This document shows positions 1 through 7,380 of a DNA stretch of 64,000 nt, in pieces. The position numbers and the translations under genes were made by a program. Source of the DNA: Halomonas nitroreducens. GTDB taxonomy: Bacteria > Pseudomonadota > Gammaproteobacteria > Pseudomonadales > Halomonadaceae. The stretch covers positions 31,375 to 95,374 of the forward strand of contig NZ_RXNS01000018.1 of assembly GCF_003966155.1 (NCBI RefSeq), given 5' to 3'. How positions within the stretch are numbered: the stretch's first letter is position 1; every line of letters starts with the position of its first letter. A model generated the notes under the pieces. It did no database searches and was not told the origin of the DNA. It worked only from the letters and a program-made list of their open reading frames with translations.

Positions 1-754
1 CCAATCGCTGGAGGATGAAGAAGAACAGGTAGAGCACGGTGAACACTGCCACCTCGAACCCCAGCAATCCGAGGCCCACCGGCGAGGCGAACAGCTCGCC
101 GATTCGTCCGGGCTCCATGGCCAGGCTGAACGGCAGCAGGGTCAGGGCGGCCCCGGCCAGCACCAGCGCGGTCAGGTACACCAGGGGCACCTCCGCCGGC
201 CAGCGCAGGGTGCGATAGATGTTGCCCAACGCCAGGGCCACCGGCATCAGCAGGACCAGCAACGACCAGCCCAGCGGTCCACCGCCGGCGCCGGCCTTGG
301 ACAGCGCCAGCACGATGCCGCCGGAGAGCCCCAGCAGCACGCCACTCAGGCGATCCCCGCGCAGCGGTTCGAGGCGCAGCAGCACGGCCAGCAGCCAGGT
401 CACCAGGAGGGGGAAGGCGAAGCTCAGCGAGATGAACCCCGCCCCCACGTGGCGTACCGCCAGGAACCCGAGCGCGTTGGGCAGGGCCAGCAGGCTGCCG
501 GCGATGGCAGCGTACTCGAGCACGCGTCGGTCGAGGCGCCACGCACCGCGACGCGGCAGGGCGATCAGCAGCAGGCAACCACTGGCGATGGCCATGGCGA
601 CCATCAGGAAGGTCAGGCGAGGCAGGGCCGCCGCATCCGCGAACTTGGCCACGGTCAGCGACATGGCCAGCAGGGTCCCCACCAGCAGCAGGCAACCCAG
701 GGCCTTGAGCCCGCTGCGATCGTAGCGCTTGTGTCCGAGGTGGGCGTTGGTCAT
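1..754 (-). CDS. EamA/DMT-family membrane transporter (partial, 3' end outside window)
   Basis: This gene starts at an ATG at 754 and stays open for 251 codons to the left edge, where it leaves the window without a stop. The translation is a run of hydrophobic helices separated by short basic turns, typical of the ten-TM EamA drug/metabolite transporter superfamily; substrates in this family are varied and cannot be predicted here. Only the N-terminal part, about eight helices, is visible. It is divergent from the MarR gene at 833 across a 78-bp gap with two operator-like palindromes, so the MarR protein probably controls this exporter. The family call rests on topology and general sequence character. 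Confidence 0.75.
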   Translation of the reverse strand, partial: MTNAHLGHKRYDRSGLKALGCLLLVGTLLAMSLTVAKFADAAALPRLTFLMVAMAIASGCLLLIALPRRGAWRLDRRVLEYAAIAGSLLALPNALGFLAVRHVGAGFISLSFAFPLLVTWLLAVLLRLEPLRGDRLSGVLLGLSGGIVLALSKAGAGGGPLGWSLLVLLMPVALALGNIYRTLRWPAEVPLVYLTALVLAGAALTLLPFSLAMEPGRIGELFASPVGLGLLGFEVAVFTVLYLFFFILQRL

Positions 755-775
755 CCTTGGGCTCCTATAGCTTGG

Positions 776-792
776 CATCGTGTATCACGATG
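776..792. promoter_or_regulatory. Inverted repeat, operator-like
   Basis: CATCGTG-TAT-CACGATG is a perfect 7-bp inverted repeat with a 3-bp centre. It lies in the divergent gap between the EamA transporter and the MarR gene, 22 bp upstream of the transporter start. It may be a repressor site or a transcript hairpin. Confidence 0.4.
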
Positions 793-798
793 ACAAGA

Positions 799-814
799 AT
801 CTTAATATCAAGAT
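799..814. promoter_or_regulatory. MarR-type operator candidate
   Basis: ATCTTAATATCAAGAT is a 16-bp near-perfect palindrome with one mismatched pair. Its AT-rich core resembles the TTGATATCAA-like sites bound by many MarR proteins. It lies 18 bp upstream of the MarR start codon, where binding could regulate both divergent genes. Confidence 0.5.
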
Positions 815-832
815 AAATAGGAAGCAAGCCCC

Positions 833-1333
833 ATGAACCGAGTGAGTGTTGCGATCGACCAGTGGCGCCGGGAACGGCCCGACCTGGACCTGCTGCCCAT
901 GGAGCTGGCGGGCCGACTGACCACCGTCGGCCGGCACCTCAGCCAGCAATACCTCGAGCCCTTCTTCAAGGCACGCGGCCTGCAACTTCGGGAGTTCGAC
1001 GTGCTGGCGGCCCTGCGTCGGGCCGGCGCCCCCTACGCGCTGACCCCGACCCAGCTGTTCGAGGCGCTGATGGTCTCGTCAGGGGGCATGACCCACCAGC
1101 TGGACCGCCTGGAGAAGGCCGGGCTGATCGCCCGCCAGCCCAATCCTGCCGACCGGCGCAGCATGCTGGTGACCCTCACCGAGGCCGGCCTAGGCCTGGT
1201 GAACGAGACCCTGCCGCAGCATCTGGAGAACGAGACCCGGGCACTGGAGACACTGAGCCGCGAGGAGCAGCAGACCCTCAATGCCCTGCTGGCCAAGCTG
1301 CAGGATGGGCTGGAGGCCAAGGCGTCCGACTAG
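833..1333 (+). CDS. MarR-family transcriptional regulator
   Basis: This 166-residue protein has the winged-helix MarR layout. An N-terminal dimerisation helix precedes the helix-turn-helix (residues about 60-95, including SSGGMTHQLDRLEKAGLI) and the wing (RQPNPADRRSMLVTLT), followed by a C-terminal dimerisation helix. MarR proteins are usually repressors released by small ligands. The ATG at 833 follows AGGAAGC. The gene is divergent from the EamA exporter at 1-754 and has a palindromic MarR-like site in its own leader, so autoregulation and control of the exporter are likely. Its last 4 bp overlap the convergent GNAT gene. The ligand is unknown. Confidence 0.9.
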   Translation: MNRVSVAIDQWRRERPDLDLLPMELAGRLTTVGRHLSQQYLEPFFKARGLQLREFDVLAALRRAGAPYALTPTQLFEALMVSSGGMTHQLDRLEKAGLIARQPNPADRRSMLVTLTEAGLGLVNETLPQHLENETRALETLSREEQQTLNALLAKLQDGLEAKASD

Positions 1334-1914
1334 GCGGCATCGATGCGCTTGGTCATCAGCAGCCAGTCACCGCCATGCTTGCCGCCGGGATAGGGCTCGA
1401 CCGGCAGCGCGGCCACCTCGCGAAAGCCCTGGTGCTCGTAGAAGGTCCTGGCCACGCTGTTCTCGGAGGCGACGATCAAGCTCATCTCGGTACAGCCGGC
1501 GGCGATGGCCGAGGCCTCGGCCTGGGCCATCAGCAGGCTGGCCACGCCCCGGCGACGCGCCGCCTTGTAGGTGGCGATGGCGTTGATGTACCAGCTGCCC
1601 GGTGCCTGGGCCTCGAGGCGCAGCAGCGGCTGGACGACGCGCGGGCAATCCTCGAGGTCATCGAGGTCGTAGGGGTCCGGTAACCGGTAGTCCAGGATCA
1701 TCCCCAGCAGCTTCTTCTTCTGGAAGCACACCTTGGCGTGCCGGTAGCTGAAACCGCCCTCCTCCCGGGCGGCGCGCTGCTCGCCCACGTCCATCGGCGT
1801 CTCGCTGCCCGTGGCCATCTGCCCCCACAGGTACTCGGGCAGGCCCTCGCCCGCCAGGTTGATCAGATAGGCCAGGTCCCTGGCATGGGCCTTGGTGGCA
1901 TCACGAATGTTCAT
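1330..1914 (-). CDS. GNAT-family N-acetyltransferase
   Basis: This 194-residue protein has the GNAT fold. The acetyl-CoA-binding motif A region (IATYKAARRRGVASLLMAQA, roughly residues 114-133) carries an R-x-x-G-V/A-type loop, and the C-terminal part (NSVARTFYEHQGF) is the usual motif B. The substrate could be a protein, amine or antibiotic and is not predictable. The ATG at 1914 sits 4 nt after GGGGAGG, a strong ribosome-binding site. The gene converges on the MarR gene with a 4-bp overlap and is probably monocistronic. Confidence 0.85.
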   Translation of the reverse strand: MNIRDATKAHARDLAYLINLAGEGLPEYLWGQMATGSETPMDVGEQRAAREEGGFSYRHAKVCFQKKKLLGMILDYRLPDPYDLDDLEDCPRVVQPLLRLEAQAPGSWYINAIATYKAARRRGVASLLMAQAEASAIAAGCTEMSLIVASENSVARTFYEHQGFREVAALPVEPYPGGKHGGDWLLMTKRIDAA

Positions 1915-2118
1915 CTCACCTCCCCGGCGACTGCCCGACGCCGGTGGCGCCGGCTGGCGACCCTGCCGATCCCCGTGCGGGCCAACTCTTCACACATAGG
2001 GTAGGGACCACGATGGCCCATGGGAATTCCACGGGAAGTCTCCCCCCACATGACGTCCGTCACGGCCCCCGCCCGGGGCTGCTAGCTTGTAGGCAGGCCC
2101 CCCTGACAGGACAGGCAC

Positions 2119-3225
2119 ATGAGCGACGCCTTCGACCTGACCGACGACCTGGGACCGGAGAAGGTCCTCTACCTGCATGACCCCGCCACCCAGCTGCGCG
2201 CCATCCTGGTGATCGACAACGTCGCGGCCGGCCCGGCGATCGGCGGGACCCGCATGGCCCCGGACGTGAGCCTCGAGGAGTGCGCCCGCCTGGCCCGGGC
2301 CATGACGCTGAAGAACGCTTCGGCCGGCCTGCCCCACGGCGGAGCCAAGGCGGTGATCTTCGCCGATTCCCACATGCCCACTGCCGACAAGGAGCGGTTG
2401 GTGCGCGCCTACGGCTACGCGATCCGCGAGGTGACGGACTACATTCCCGGCCCCGACATGGGCACCGACGAGATCGCCATGGCCTGGGTGCATGACATGA
2501 CCGGCCGCGCGGTGGGCCTGCCCCGTGAGCTCGGCGGCATTCCCCTGGACGAGATCGGCGCCACGGGATTCGGCCTGGCCGCAGCCATCGAGGAGGCCCA
2601 GGCCCACGGCGCCTTCCGCCTCGCGGGGGCGCGCATCGCCATCCAGGGCTTCGGCGCCGTGGGCCGGCATGCGGCGCGCTACCTGGCCGAACGTGGCGCC
2701 GTGCTGGTGGCGGTCAGCGATTCCGGCGGCACCCTGGTCCACCCCGAGGGGCTCGACGTGCAGGCCCTGATCGACTGGAAGCAAGAGGGCCATGCGGTGG
2801 CCAGGTTCCGGGACGGCGAGGCCCGCGACCGGGACGCCATCATCGATGTCGAGTGCGAGGTGTGGATTCCCGCGGCGCGACCGGATGTACTGCATGAGGG
2901 CAACGTGGACCGGCTCAGGGCCAAAGTGGTGGCCGAGGGGGCCAATATCCCCGCGACCGAGGAGGCCGAGCGCCGACTCGCCGAGCGGGGCGTGCTGGTG
3001 CTGCCGGACTTCATCGTCAACGCCGGCGGGGTCATCTGCGCCGCGGTCGAACACGCCAACGGCAGCCAGGGGGAGGCCCTGGCGCGCATCGAGGAGAAGA
3101 TCCGCCACAACCTGGACGAGGCGCTCGGCCGGGCCAAGGAAGCGGGCCAGCTGCCCCGTACGGCGGCGGAGCAGATGTCGCGGGAACGGGTCTGTACCGC
3201 CATGCGCTTCCGGCGCCCCTGGTGA
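2119..3225 (+). CDS. Glu/Leu/Phe/Val dehydrogenase family protein
   Basis: This 368-residue enzyme belongs to the amino-acid dehydrogenase superfamily that oxidatively deaminates amino acids with NAD(P). The N-terminal dimerisation/substrate domain carries conserved lysines K65 and K77 (in GLPHGGAKAVI) and the catalytic aspartate region GPDMGTDE. The C-terminal Rossmann domain has GFGAVGRHAA (about residues 177-186) and the terminal signature LPDFIVNAGGVI. The length fits leucine/phenylalanine/valine dehydrogenases better than typical glutamate dehydrogenases, but which amino acid is used cannot be read from the sequence. The gene stands alone, with a hairpin 150 bp downstream that may terminate it. 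Confidence 0.88.
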   Translation: MSDAFDLTDDLGPEKVLYLHDPATQLRAILVIDNVAAGPAIGGTRMAPDVSLEECARLARAMTLKNASAGLPHGGAKAVIFADSHMPTADKERLVRAYGYAIREVTDYIPGPDMGTDEIAMAWVHDMTGRAVGLPRELGGIPLDEIGATGFGLAAAIEEAQAHGAFRLAGARIAIQGFGAVGRHAARYLAERGAVLVAVSDSGGTLVHPEGLDVQALIDWKQEGHAVARFRDGEARDRDAIIDVECEVWIPAARPDVLHEGNVDRLRAKVVAEGANIPATEEAERRLAERGVLVLPDFIVNAGGVICAAVEHANGSQGEALARIEEKIRHNLDEALGRAKEAGQLPRTAAEQMSRERVCTAMRFRRPW

Positions 3226-3375
3226 TTCCGGGTGGCAAGCGGTCAGCACAGGTTCGCGCCTGGCGCGCCAGTGACGCCCCGGCGGTGCGTTTCTTCCTGG
3301 CGCACAACCCCGACTAGGTGACGGGCGAGGGCCCGTTACCATCATCGGTCGACGGCGCCCGCGCCGACACGGCAT

Positions 3376-3397
3376 GGGCCCGGTCATCACCGGGCCC
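3376..3397. terminator. Bidirectional terminator candidate
   Basis: GGGCCCGGT-CATC-ACCGGGCCC is a perfect 9-bp stem with a tetraloop. It lies between the convergent dehydrogenase gene (ends 3225) and the exported protein gene (ends 3425). There is no clear U-tract on either side, so efficiency is uncertain. Confidence 0.5.
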
Positions 3398-3424
3398 GTG
3401 ATGGTTGGTGCCAGTGTGGCGGGG

Positions 3425-3877
3425 CTACTGGAAGGTATCGCAGACGGCCGTCAGGGCGGAGGGATCGTGGCTCTCCACATGGGTGGTGGCCTCGCCGGCG
3501 GGCTCGATGGTCACGCTCCACTGGTGGTCGTTGTTCATGGGGTCGCAGTTGCCGGCACTGCCGCCCCCGAAGTTGGAATCGATCCAGTAGTGGACGGCAT
3601 AGCTGCCGCCTTCCTGCAACACGCCGGGGAACTCGAAGGAGAACGCCGGATCGCCGTCGGCGGACACCTCACCGGTCTTCACGGCGATGGTGTCGCCATT
3701 GGCGGTGTCCACCAGCGCCGCCTGGATCGCCTGGCCGCCATGCGGCCCGTTGAAGCTGGCATCGCCCTGAAAGGTCAGGTCATGGCCCTCACTGGCCAGG
3801 GCCGCGCCAGCCACCAGGGGCAGCGCCAACAGCAGGCCCCGTCCGAGGCGGGCCGCGGAAAGCATCGTGGTCGTCAT
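3425..3877 (-). CDS. Exported protein of unknown function
   Basis: I chose the ATG at 3877 because GGGAGGTG lies just upstream; an upstream ATG at 3901 has no such site. The 150-residue product starts with a cleavable signal peptide (hydrophobic run LLLALPLVAGAALAS, cleavage probably after ALA). The mature protein is acidic, with a predicted beta-sandwich-like composition and two cysteines (in GNCDP and AVCDTF) that could form one disulphide in the periplasm. I do not recognise the family. It is the downstream neighbour of the HExxH protein gene on the same strand, 99 bp away. Confidence 0.65.
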   Translation of the reverse strand: MTTTMLSAARLGRGLLLALPLVAGAALASEGHDLTFQGDASFNGPHGGQAIQAALVDTANGDTIAVKTGEVSADGDPAFSFEFPGVLQEGGSYAVHYWIDSNFGGGSAGNCDPMNNDHQWSVTIEPAGEATTHVESHDPSALTAVCDTFQ

Positions 3878-3976
3878 GGTGCACCTCCCGAAGGGTGGCA
3901 AAAGAACGTGAAGCCCCGAGGGCTGACTCCAGCATAGTGCCCCATGCCGCCCGGTGCCGAAGACGCCAGGCCGGCA

Positions 3977-4594
3977 TCAGCACGAGGCGTCGGCCGGGCT
4001 GCCTGCCGGTGACTCGGAGAGCGCCTGGTGGTGGTTCGGGCAACGTTCGATGATCCGCAGGGTCTTGGTGTCGATACCCAGCACCTCGAAGGGGTCGGCA
4101 TTGCCCTGCTCCCTCAGCCAGTCCAGCTGCAGGCGAATCGCCTCCCCTTCGAGCGCACCGCGGCAAGGGGCCACCTCGTCCGCGCGATTGCGGACCTGGA
4201 AATGGTGGACGATCTCGTGGAGAAGGAAGCTGTAATCGAGCGCCGAGAAGATATCGAAATCCTCGCGGAGGTAGATGGTCCCTTCCTGGGGGTCATAGGC
4301 GCTTTTGACCTCGGGAATCAGCTCGACCGGAAACGCCGGAAAACAGCGCTGCTTGAGCCGTGCCTCGCTCTCCATGGCGACCCCGGGCTGAGCGGGCTCA
4401 CGGTAGGCCCGGTGCTCCGCGACCCACGCGGAGAGGGTGCTCACGGCATGGTCCAGCAGGATCGTCTCGACCGGCCCGAGCGGAAGCTCTCCGGTGCCCG
4501 GGACCCAGCCATTGCCGGCGGTCCCCTGGGCGAGACCGGGTTGCGCGAACAGCAACCATCCGAGCATGACGCCGAGAGAAGTCGAGCTTGTCAT
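3977..4594 (-). CDS. Exported HExxH metallopeptidase-like protein (DUF6647-like)
   Basis: This 205-residue protein begins with a signal peptide (LGVMLGWLLFAQPGLAQG). Near the middle it carries HEIVHHFQ, an HExxH zinc-binding motif on a predicted helix. The preceding segment (YDPQEGTIYLREDFDI) is the strand that usually lines such an active site. The size and motif recall the DUF6647 family of small periplasmic metallopeptidase-like proteins. A third zinc ligand downstream is not obvious, so proteolytic activity is not assured. It has four cysteines, one at the extreme C-terminus, that may form disulphides. The start at 4594 is the only good ATG before the signal sequence. It could form a transcription unit with the exported protein downstream. 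Confidence 0.65.
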   Translation of the reverse strand: MTSSTSLGVMLGWLLFAQPGLAQGTAGNGWVPGTGELPLGPVETILLDHAVSTLSAWVAEHRAYREPAQPGVAMESEARLKQRCFPAFPVELIPEVKSAYDPQEGTIYLREDFDIFSALDYSFLLHEIVHHFQVRNRADEVAPCRGALEGEAIRLQLDWLREQGNADPFEVLGIDTKTLRIIERCPNHHQALSESPAGSPADASC

Positions 4595-4810
4595 GTGAAC
4601 GTCCCAGGAAACCGAGTGGAAAATGCCTGTTGCCGCTTTACTAGGCTAGTCCCTCGCGTGGGTGACGTCCCCTCGCCCCTGCCCCTACCCGCGATCCACG
4701 ACCACTGGTGTCACTCCCACTCCCCCGCCCGTCTGCCGCTCAGGCACGCGCGCGCCCGGACGAGGACGGATGCAGGGCAGGCTTATCCGAAATGACTTAT
4801 ATTACTCCCC

Positions 4811-4829
4811 TCCCCCATGCCATGGGGGA
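4811..4829. promoter_or_regulatory. 19-bp palindrome in the leader of the 5-8 kb operon
   Basis: TCCCCCATG-C-CATGGGGGA is a perfect 9-bp inverted repeat around one base. It lies about 155-173 bp upstream of the first candidate start codon of the ketosynthase operon. The near-zero loop favours a protein-binding operator over an RNA hairpin. Confidence 0.4.
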
Positions 4830-4897
4830 CTCGACGGTCGCGCCGCGGTGCGCTGATCGGCCAGGACAGGGAGGCCTGCCGACTGCCCGAGCGAATT

Positions 4898-4911
4898 CAA
4901 ACAGTCGTTTG
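4898..4911. promoter_or_regulatory. TetR-style operator candidate
   Basis: CAAAC-AGTC-GTTTG is a 5-bp inverted repeat with a 4-bp centre, in an AT-richer island about 75-90 bp before the 13-codon leader ORF. The spacing and base composition resemble TetR-family half sites. No TetR gene lies nearby, so the regulator would be encoded elsewhere. Confidence 0.3.
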
Positions 4912-4983
4912 CATTTCCGCACAGGTCGACTAGGCTAGTTCACGAACACTGTTTCAAAACTTCCAGGGACGGGAGATTCGATC

Positions 4984-5025
4984 ATGCCAACCCCTTACCA
5001 TCGACGCCGCCGCGAGGTTCGCTGA
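4984..5025 (+). CDS. Possible 13-residue leader peptide translationally coupled to the operon
   Basis: An ATG at 4984 follows GGGAG with suitable spacing and opens a 13-codon frame, MPTPYHRRRREVR. Its TGA (5023-5025) overlaps the ATG of the next gene (5025-5027) in the TGATG arrangement typical of translational coupling. The peptide is strongly basic, with four consecutive arginine codons (CGA CGC CGC CGC). It could serve as a coupling or attenuating leader, or the true operon start may lie here only by chance. A 13-codon frame is weak evidence by itself. Confidence 0.35.
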   Translation: MPTPYHRRRREVR

Positions 5026-5594
5026 TGGATACGCATTCGCTGCTGATTCAGGTGCTGCTGTTTGTCTTTCTGCCGCTGTGGGGCATTGCCGGTTTTGTCG
5101 ACTGGTGCTGCCACCGGGCCACCCGCATCGAGGCCACCTCGGGGCTGAGGGAATCGCTGGTCCACTCGCTGATGGGGGTGCAGGTCGGCATTCCCATCCT
5201 TCTTTGCCTGCTCTACCGGGTCAACGTGCTGGTGCTGCTGATCTGCCTGCTGGCCTGGCTGCTGCACGAGCTGGTGGCCCACTGGGACGTGCACTATGCC
5301 GCACCGAGACGGCATATCAGCATCTGGGAGATGCATGCCCATAGCTACCTGGCCAGCCTGCCGTTCTACATGCTGGCCATGATCGTGGTGATCAACTGGC
5401 CGGTGATGCGGGACCTGCTGGCCCTGGACTGGGCCGGCCAGCTCCACCTGGTGGCCCTCGACGCGCCCCATGGCGGCGAAGGCTACCTGCCCCTCTACCT
5501 CGGCTTCATGGCGCTGCTGGCGGTCTTCCCCTACGCGGAGGAGAACCTGCGCTGCCTGCGCTACGCCCTCAAGCAACGGAGGACGGCGGCATGA
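5025..5594 (+). CDS. Histidine-rich polytopic membrane protein, first gene of the ketosynthase operon
   Basis: This 189-residue protein has about five hydrophobic segments. Conserved-looking acidic and histidine residues sit at helix ends: D26-x3-H30, E43-x3-H47, H81, H86-x3-H90 and E102-x-H104-x-H106. This clustering resembles integral-membrane di-metal enzymes (hydroxylases, desaturases), but I cannot assign a named family, so enzymatic function is inference. The start overlaps a 13-codon ORF (TGATG), and its stop overlaps the ATG of the ketosynthase gene by 4 bp. Such tight coupling suggests its product acts with the soluble enzymes encoded downstream, perhaps on a membrane-embedded lipid intermediate. 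Confidence 0.7.
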   Translation: MDTHSLLIQVLLFVFLPLWGIAGFVDWCCHRATRIEATSGLRESLVHSLMGVQVGIPILLCLLYRVNVLVLLICLLAWLLHELVAHWDVHYAAPRRHISIWEMHAHSYLASLPFYMLAMIVVINWPVMRDLLALDWAGQLHLVALDAPHGGEGYLPLYLGFMALLAVFPYAEENLRCLRYALKQRRTAA

Positions 5595-6703
5595 GCGTCT
5601 ACATCACCAGCACCGGCCACCACCTGCCTGGCGAGCCGGTCGACAACGCGCGCATCGAGGAGGTGCTCGGCCGGGTCCATGGCAAGCCCAGCCGGCTGAA
5701 GCGACGCATCCTCAAGTCCAACGGCATCCGGCAACGCCACTACGCCATCGATGCCGAGCACCGTACCACCATCGGCAACGATGCCATGGCCGCCCGAGCC
5801 GGCGAGGACTGCCTGGCGCAGGGCTACCTGGCCAAGCTGCGCATCGAGATGCTCAGCGTGGCCACCAGCCAGGGTGACCTGGTGCTGCCGGGCTTCGGCA
5901 GCATGGTGCAGGCCGAGCTCGGCCTGTCGGACGTGGAGCTCAACACCAGCCACGGCATCTGCTCGAGCAGCATGATGGCGCTGAAGGCGGCCTACACCGG
6001 CGTGAAGGCGGGCGAGCACGGCAACGCCCTGGTCATTGCCAGCGAGCTGGCCTCGCGGCTGTTCAAGGCCAGCCGCTACGAGGCCGCCGGGGCGGAGGTC
6101 GACTTCGACGCCGAGTTCCTGCGCTGGATGCTCTCCGACGGCGCCGGGGCCCTGCTGCTGGAGAAGCGTCCCCGGGAGTTGTGTTTCCGCATCGACTGGA
6201 TCCGCGGCATCTCCCACGCCGATGCCTTCCCGGTGTGCATGAGCGTGGGTCGGCCGGCCGCCGGCGAGGGCCACGCCAGCTGGCAGGACTACCCCACCTA
6301 CGCCGAGGCGGAGGCCGCCGGCGCGTTGCTGATCCGCCAGGACGTGCGGCTGCTCGACCACCTGGTCAAGCTCGGCGTGGACGGCCTGCTGCGGCTGATC
6401 GACGAGGGCCGGGTCGCGGTGGACAAGGTCGACCACCTGCTCTGCCACTACTCGTCGCATTACTTCCGCGGCAAGATCTTCGACATGCTCACCCAGGCCG
6501 GGGCAGCCATTCCCGAGCAGAAGTGGTACACCAACCTCTACAGCCGGGGGAATACCGGCTGCGCCTCGCTGTTCATCATGCTCGACGAGTTCCGCCGCAC
6601 CCAACGCTACGCCGAGGGCGACACCCTGCTGTGCTTCGTGCCCGAGAGCGGTCGCTTCAACAACGTCTACATGCACCTGACGGTCGTCAAGGAGTCGTCA
6701 TGA
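5591..6703 (+). CDS. 3-oxoacyl-ACP synthase III-like ketosynthase
   Basis: This 370-residue enzyme has a thiolase fold of the FabH/DarB/OleA type. Such enzymes condense an acyl-thioester with a malonyl- or ketoacyl-thioester. The nucleophilic cysteine is C124 in HGICSSS, the histidine is in LLCHYSSHYF (H286 or H290), and the asparagine is N321 in RGNTGCAS, so the Cys-His-Asn triad looks intact. The chain is longer than housekeeping FabH (about 320 residues), which favours a specialised-metabolism role such as the StlD/DarB dialkylresorcinol synthases or OleA-like head-to-head condensation. It overlaps both neighbours by 4 bp. The product is unknown. Confidence 0.85.
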   Translation: MSVYITSTGHHLPGEPVDNARIEEVLGRVHGKPSRLKRRILKSNGIRQRHYAIDAEHRTTIGNDAMAARAGEDCLAQGYLAKLRIEMLSVATSQGDLVLPGFGSMVQAELGLSDVELNTSHGICSSSMMALKAAYTGVKAGEHGNALVIASELASRLFKASRYEAAGAEVDFDAEFLRWMLSDGAGALLLEKRPRELCFRIDWIRGISHADAFPVCMSVGRPAAGEGHASWQDYPTYAEAEAAGALLIRQDVRLLDHLVKLGVDGLLRLIDEGRVAVDKVDHLLCHYSSHYFRGKIFDMLTQAGAAIPEQKWYTNLYSRGNTGCASLFIMLDEFRRTQRYAEGDTLLCFVPESGRFNNVYMHLTVVKESS

Positions 6704-7380
6704 ACAGCAAGGTCACCACCCCGGCCGGGCAGGAGTGCCTGCAGGGACTGATGCGCACCTGGTTCGAGTTCGAGCGCCAGCTGGGGCGCGTCCCCGTGAT
6801 CCAGCGTCTCGAGCGTGGCCGCTTCACCCTGGAGGACCACCGCCGCCTGCTGCTGCATCTGCGCCAGCAGGTGGTCGAGGGCGCGCGCTGGATCACCCGC
6901 GGCGCCTCCAGCTTCGATCGCCGCTATACCGACGTCCGCTCGATGGTGATCGACCATGCCCGGGAGGAACACCGCGACTACGAGATGCTCGAGGCGGACT
7001 ACGTGGCCGCCGGCGGTGAACGCCAGGCCCTCATCGAGGGCGAGCGCAATGCCGGCAGCGAGGCCCTGCACGCCTTCATGATGTACCGGGCGAGCCAGCC
7101 CAACCCCGTGGACCTGATCGGCGCCATGTGGATCATCGAGGGGCTGGGCCAGAAAATGGCCGGCGACTGGGCGCGCCGGGTCGAGGCGGCCACCGGCGAC
7201 GACGGCTGCACGCGCTTCATGCGCTACCACGGCGAGAATGACGACGCCCACCTGGACAAGCTCTATGCCCTGCTCGACCGGGTCTGTCGCGACGCGGCCG
7301 ACTGCCGGGCCATCCTGCGGACCGCCCGGGTCGTGGCCCGGCTCTATGTGCTGCAGCTCGAGGAGGTGGATCATGACTAG
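6700..7380 (+). CDS. Iron-containing redox enzyme, haem-oxygenase-like di-iron oxidase (HDO) family
   Basis: This 226-residue protein is all-helical with the ligand pattern of haem-oxygenase-like di-iron oxidases: an acidic/His helix (DHAREEHRDYEML, about residues 88-100), a glutamate in MWIIEGLGQKMA, and a late HGENDDAHLDKL segment giving His-Asp-His ligands. Known family members oxidise unactivated carbon or nitrogen; for example UndA decarboxylates fatty acids to alkenes, and CADD and SznF are others. The ATG at 6700 overlaps the ketosynthase stop (ATGA), and the gene overlaps the next one by 8 bp. A fatty acyl or ketide product of the ketosynthase is the natural substrate guess. Confidence 0.8.
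   Translation: MNSKVTTPAGQECLQGLMRTWFEFERQLGRVPVIQRLERGRFTLEDHRRLLLHLRQQVVEGARWITRGASSFDRRYTDVRSMVIDHAREEHRDYEMLEADYVAAGGERQALIEGERNAGSEALHAFMMYRASQPNPVDLIGAMWIIEGLGQKMAGDWARRVEAATGDDGCTRFMRYHGENDDAHLDKLYALLDRVCRDAADCRAILRTARVVARLYVLQLEEVDHD

Larger units (their letters stand above)
4595..5024. other. 430-bp divergent intergenic region upstream of the ketosynthase operon
   Basis: This region separates the HExxH protein gene (minus) from the operon at 5025. It holds the 19-bp palindrome at 4811-4829, a shorter operator-like site at 4898-4911 (CAAAC-AGTC-GTTTG, the style of TetR-family sites) and a small GTTC-AC-GAAC repeat just downstream. A 13-codon ORF follows at 4984-5025. The stretch around 4790-4805 is locally AT-rich (ACTTATATTAC) and could hold a promoter, but no convincing -35/-10 pair was seen. 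Confidence 0.5.

Noticed and set aside
3226..3318. Protein-like frame after the dehydrogenase stop (ASDAPAVRFFLAHNPD)
   Set aside because: It has no start codon with a ribosome-binding site and the dehydrogenase is complete without it. It may be a remnant, but nothing supports a gene.
1990..3390. Long minus-strand frame antisense to the dehydrogenase gene
   Set aside because: It is a low-complexity His/Gly/Asp-rich shadow frame opposite a clear enzyme gene, a common artefact in high-GC DNA.
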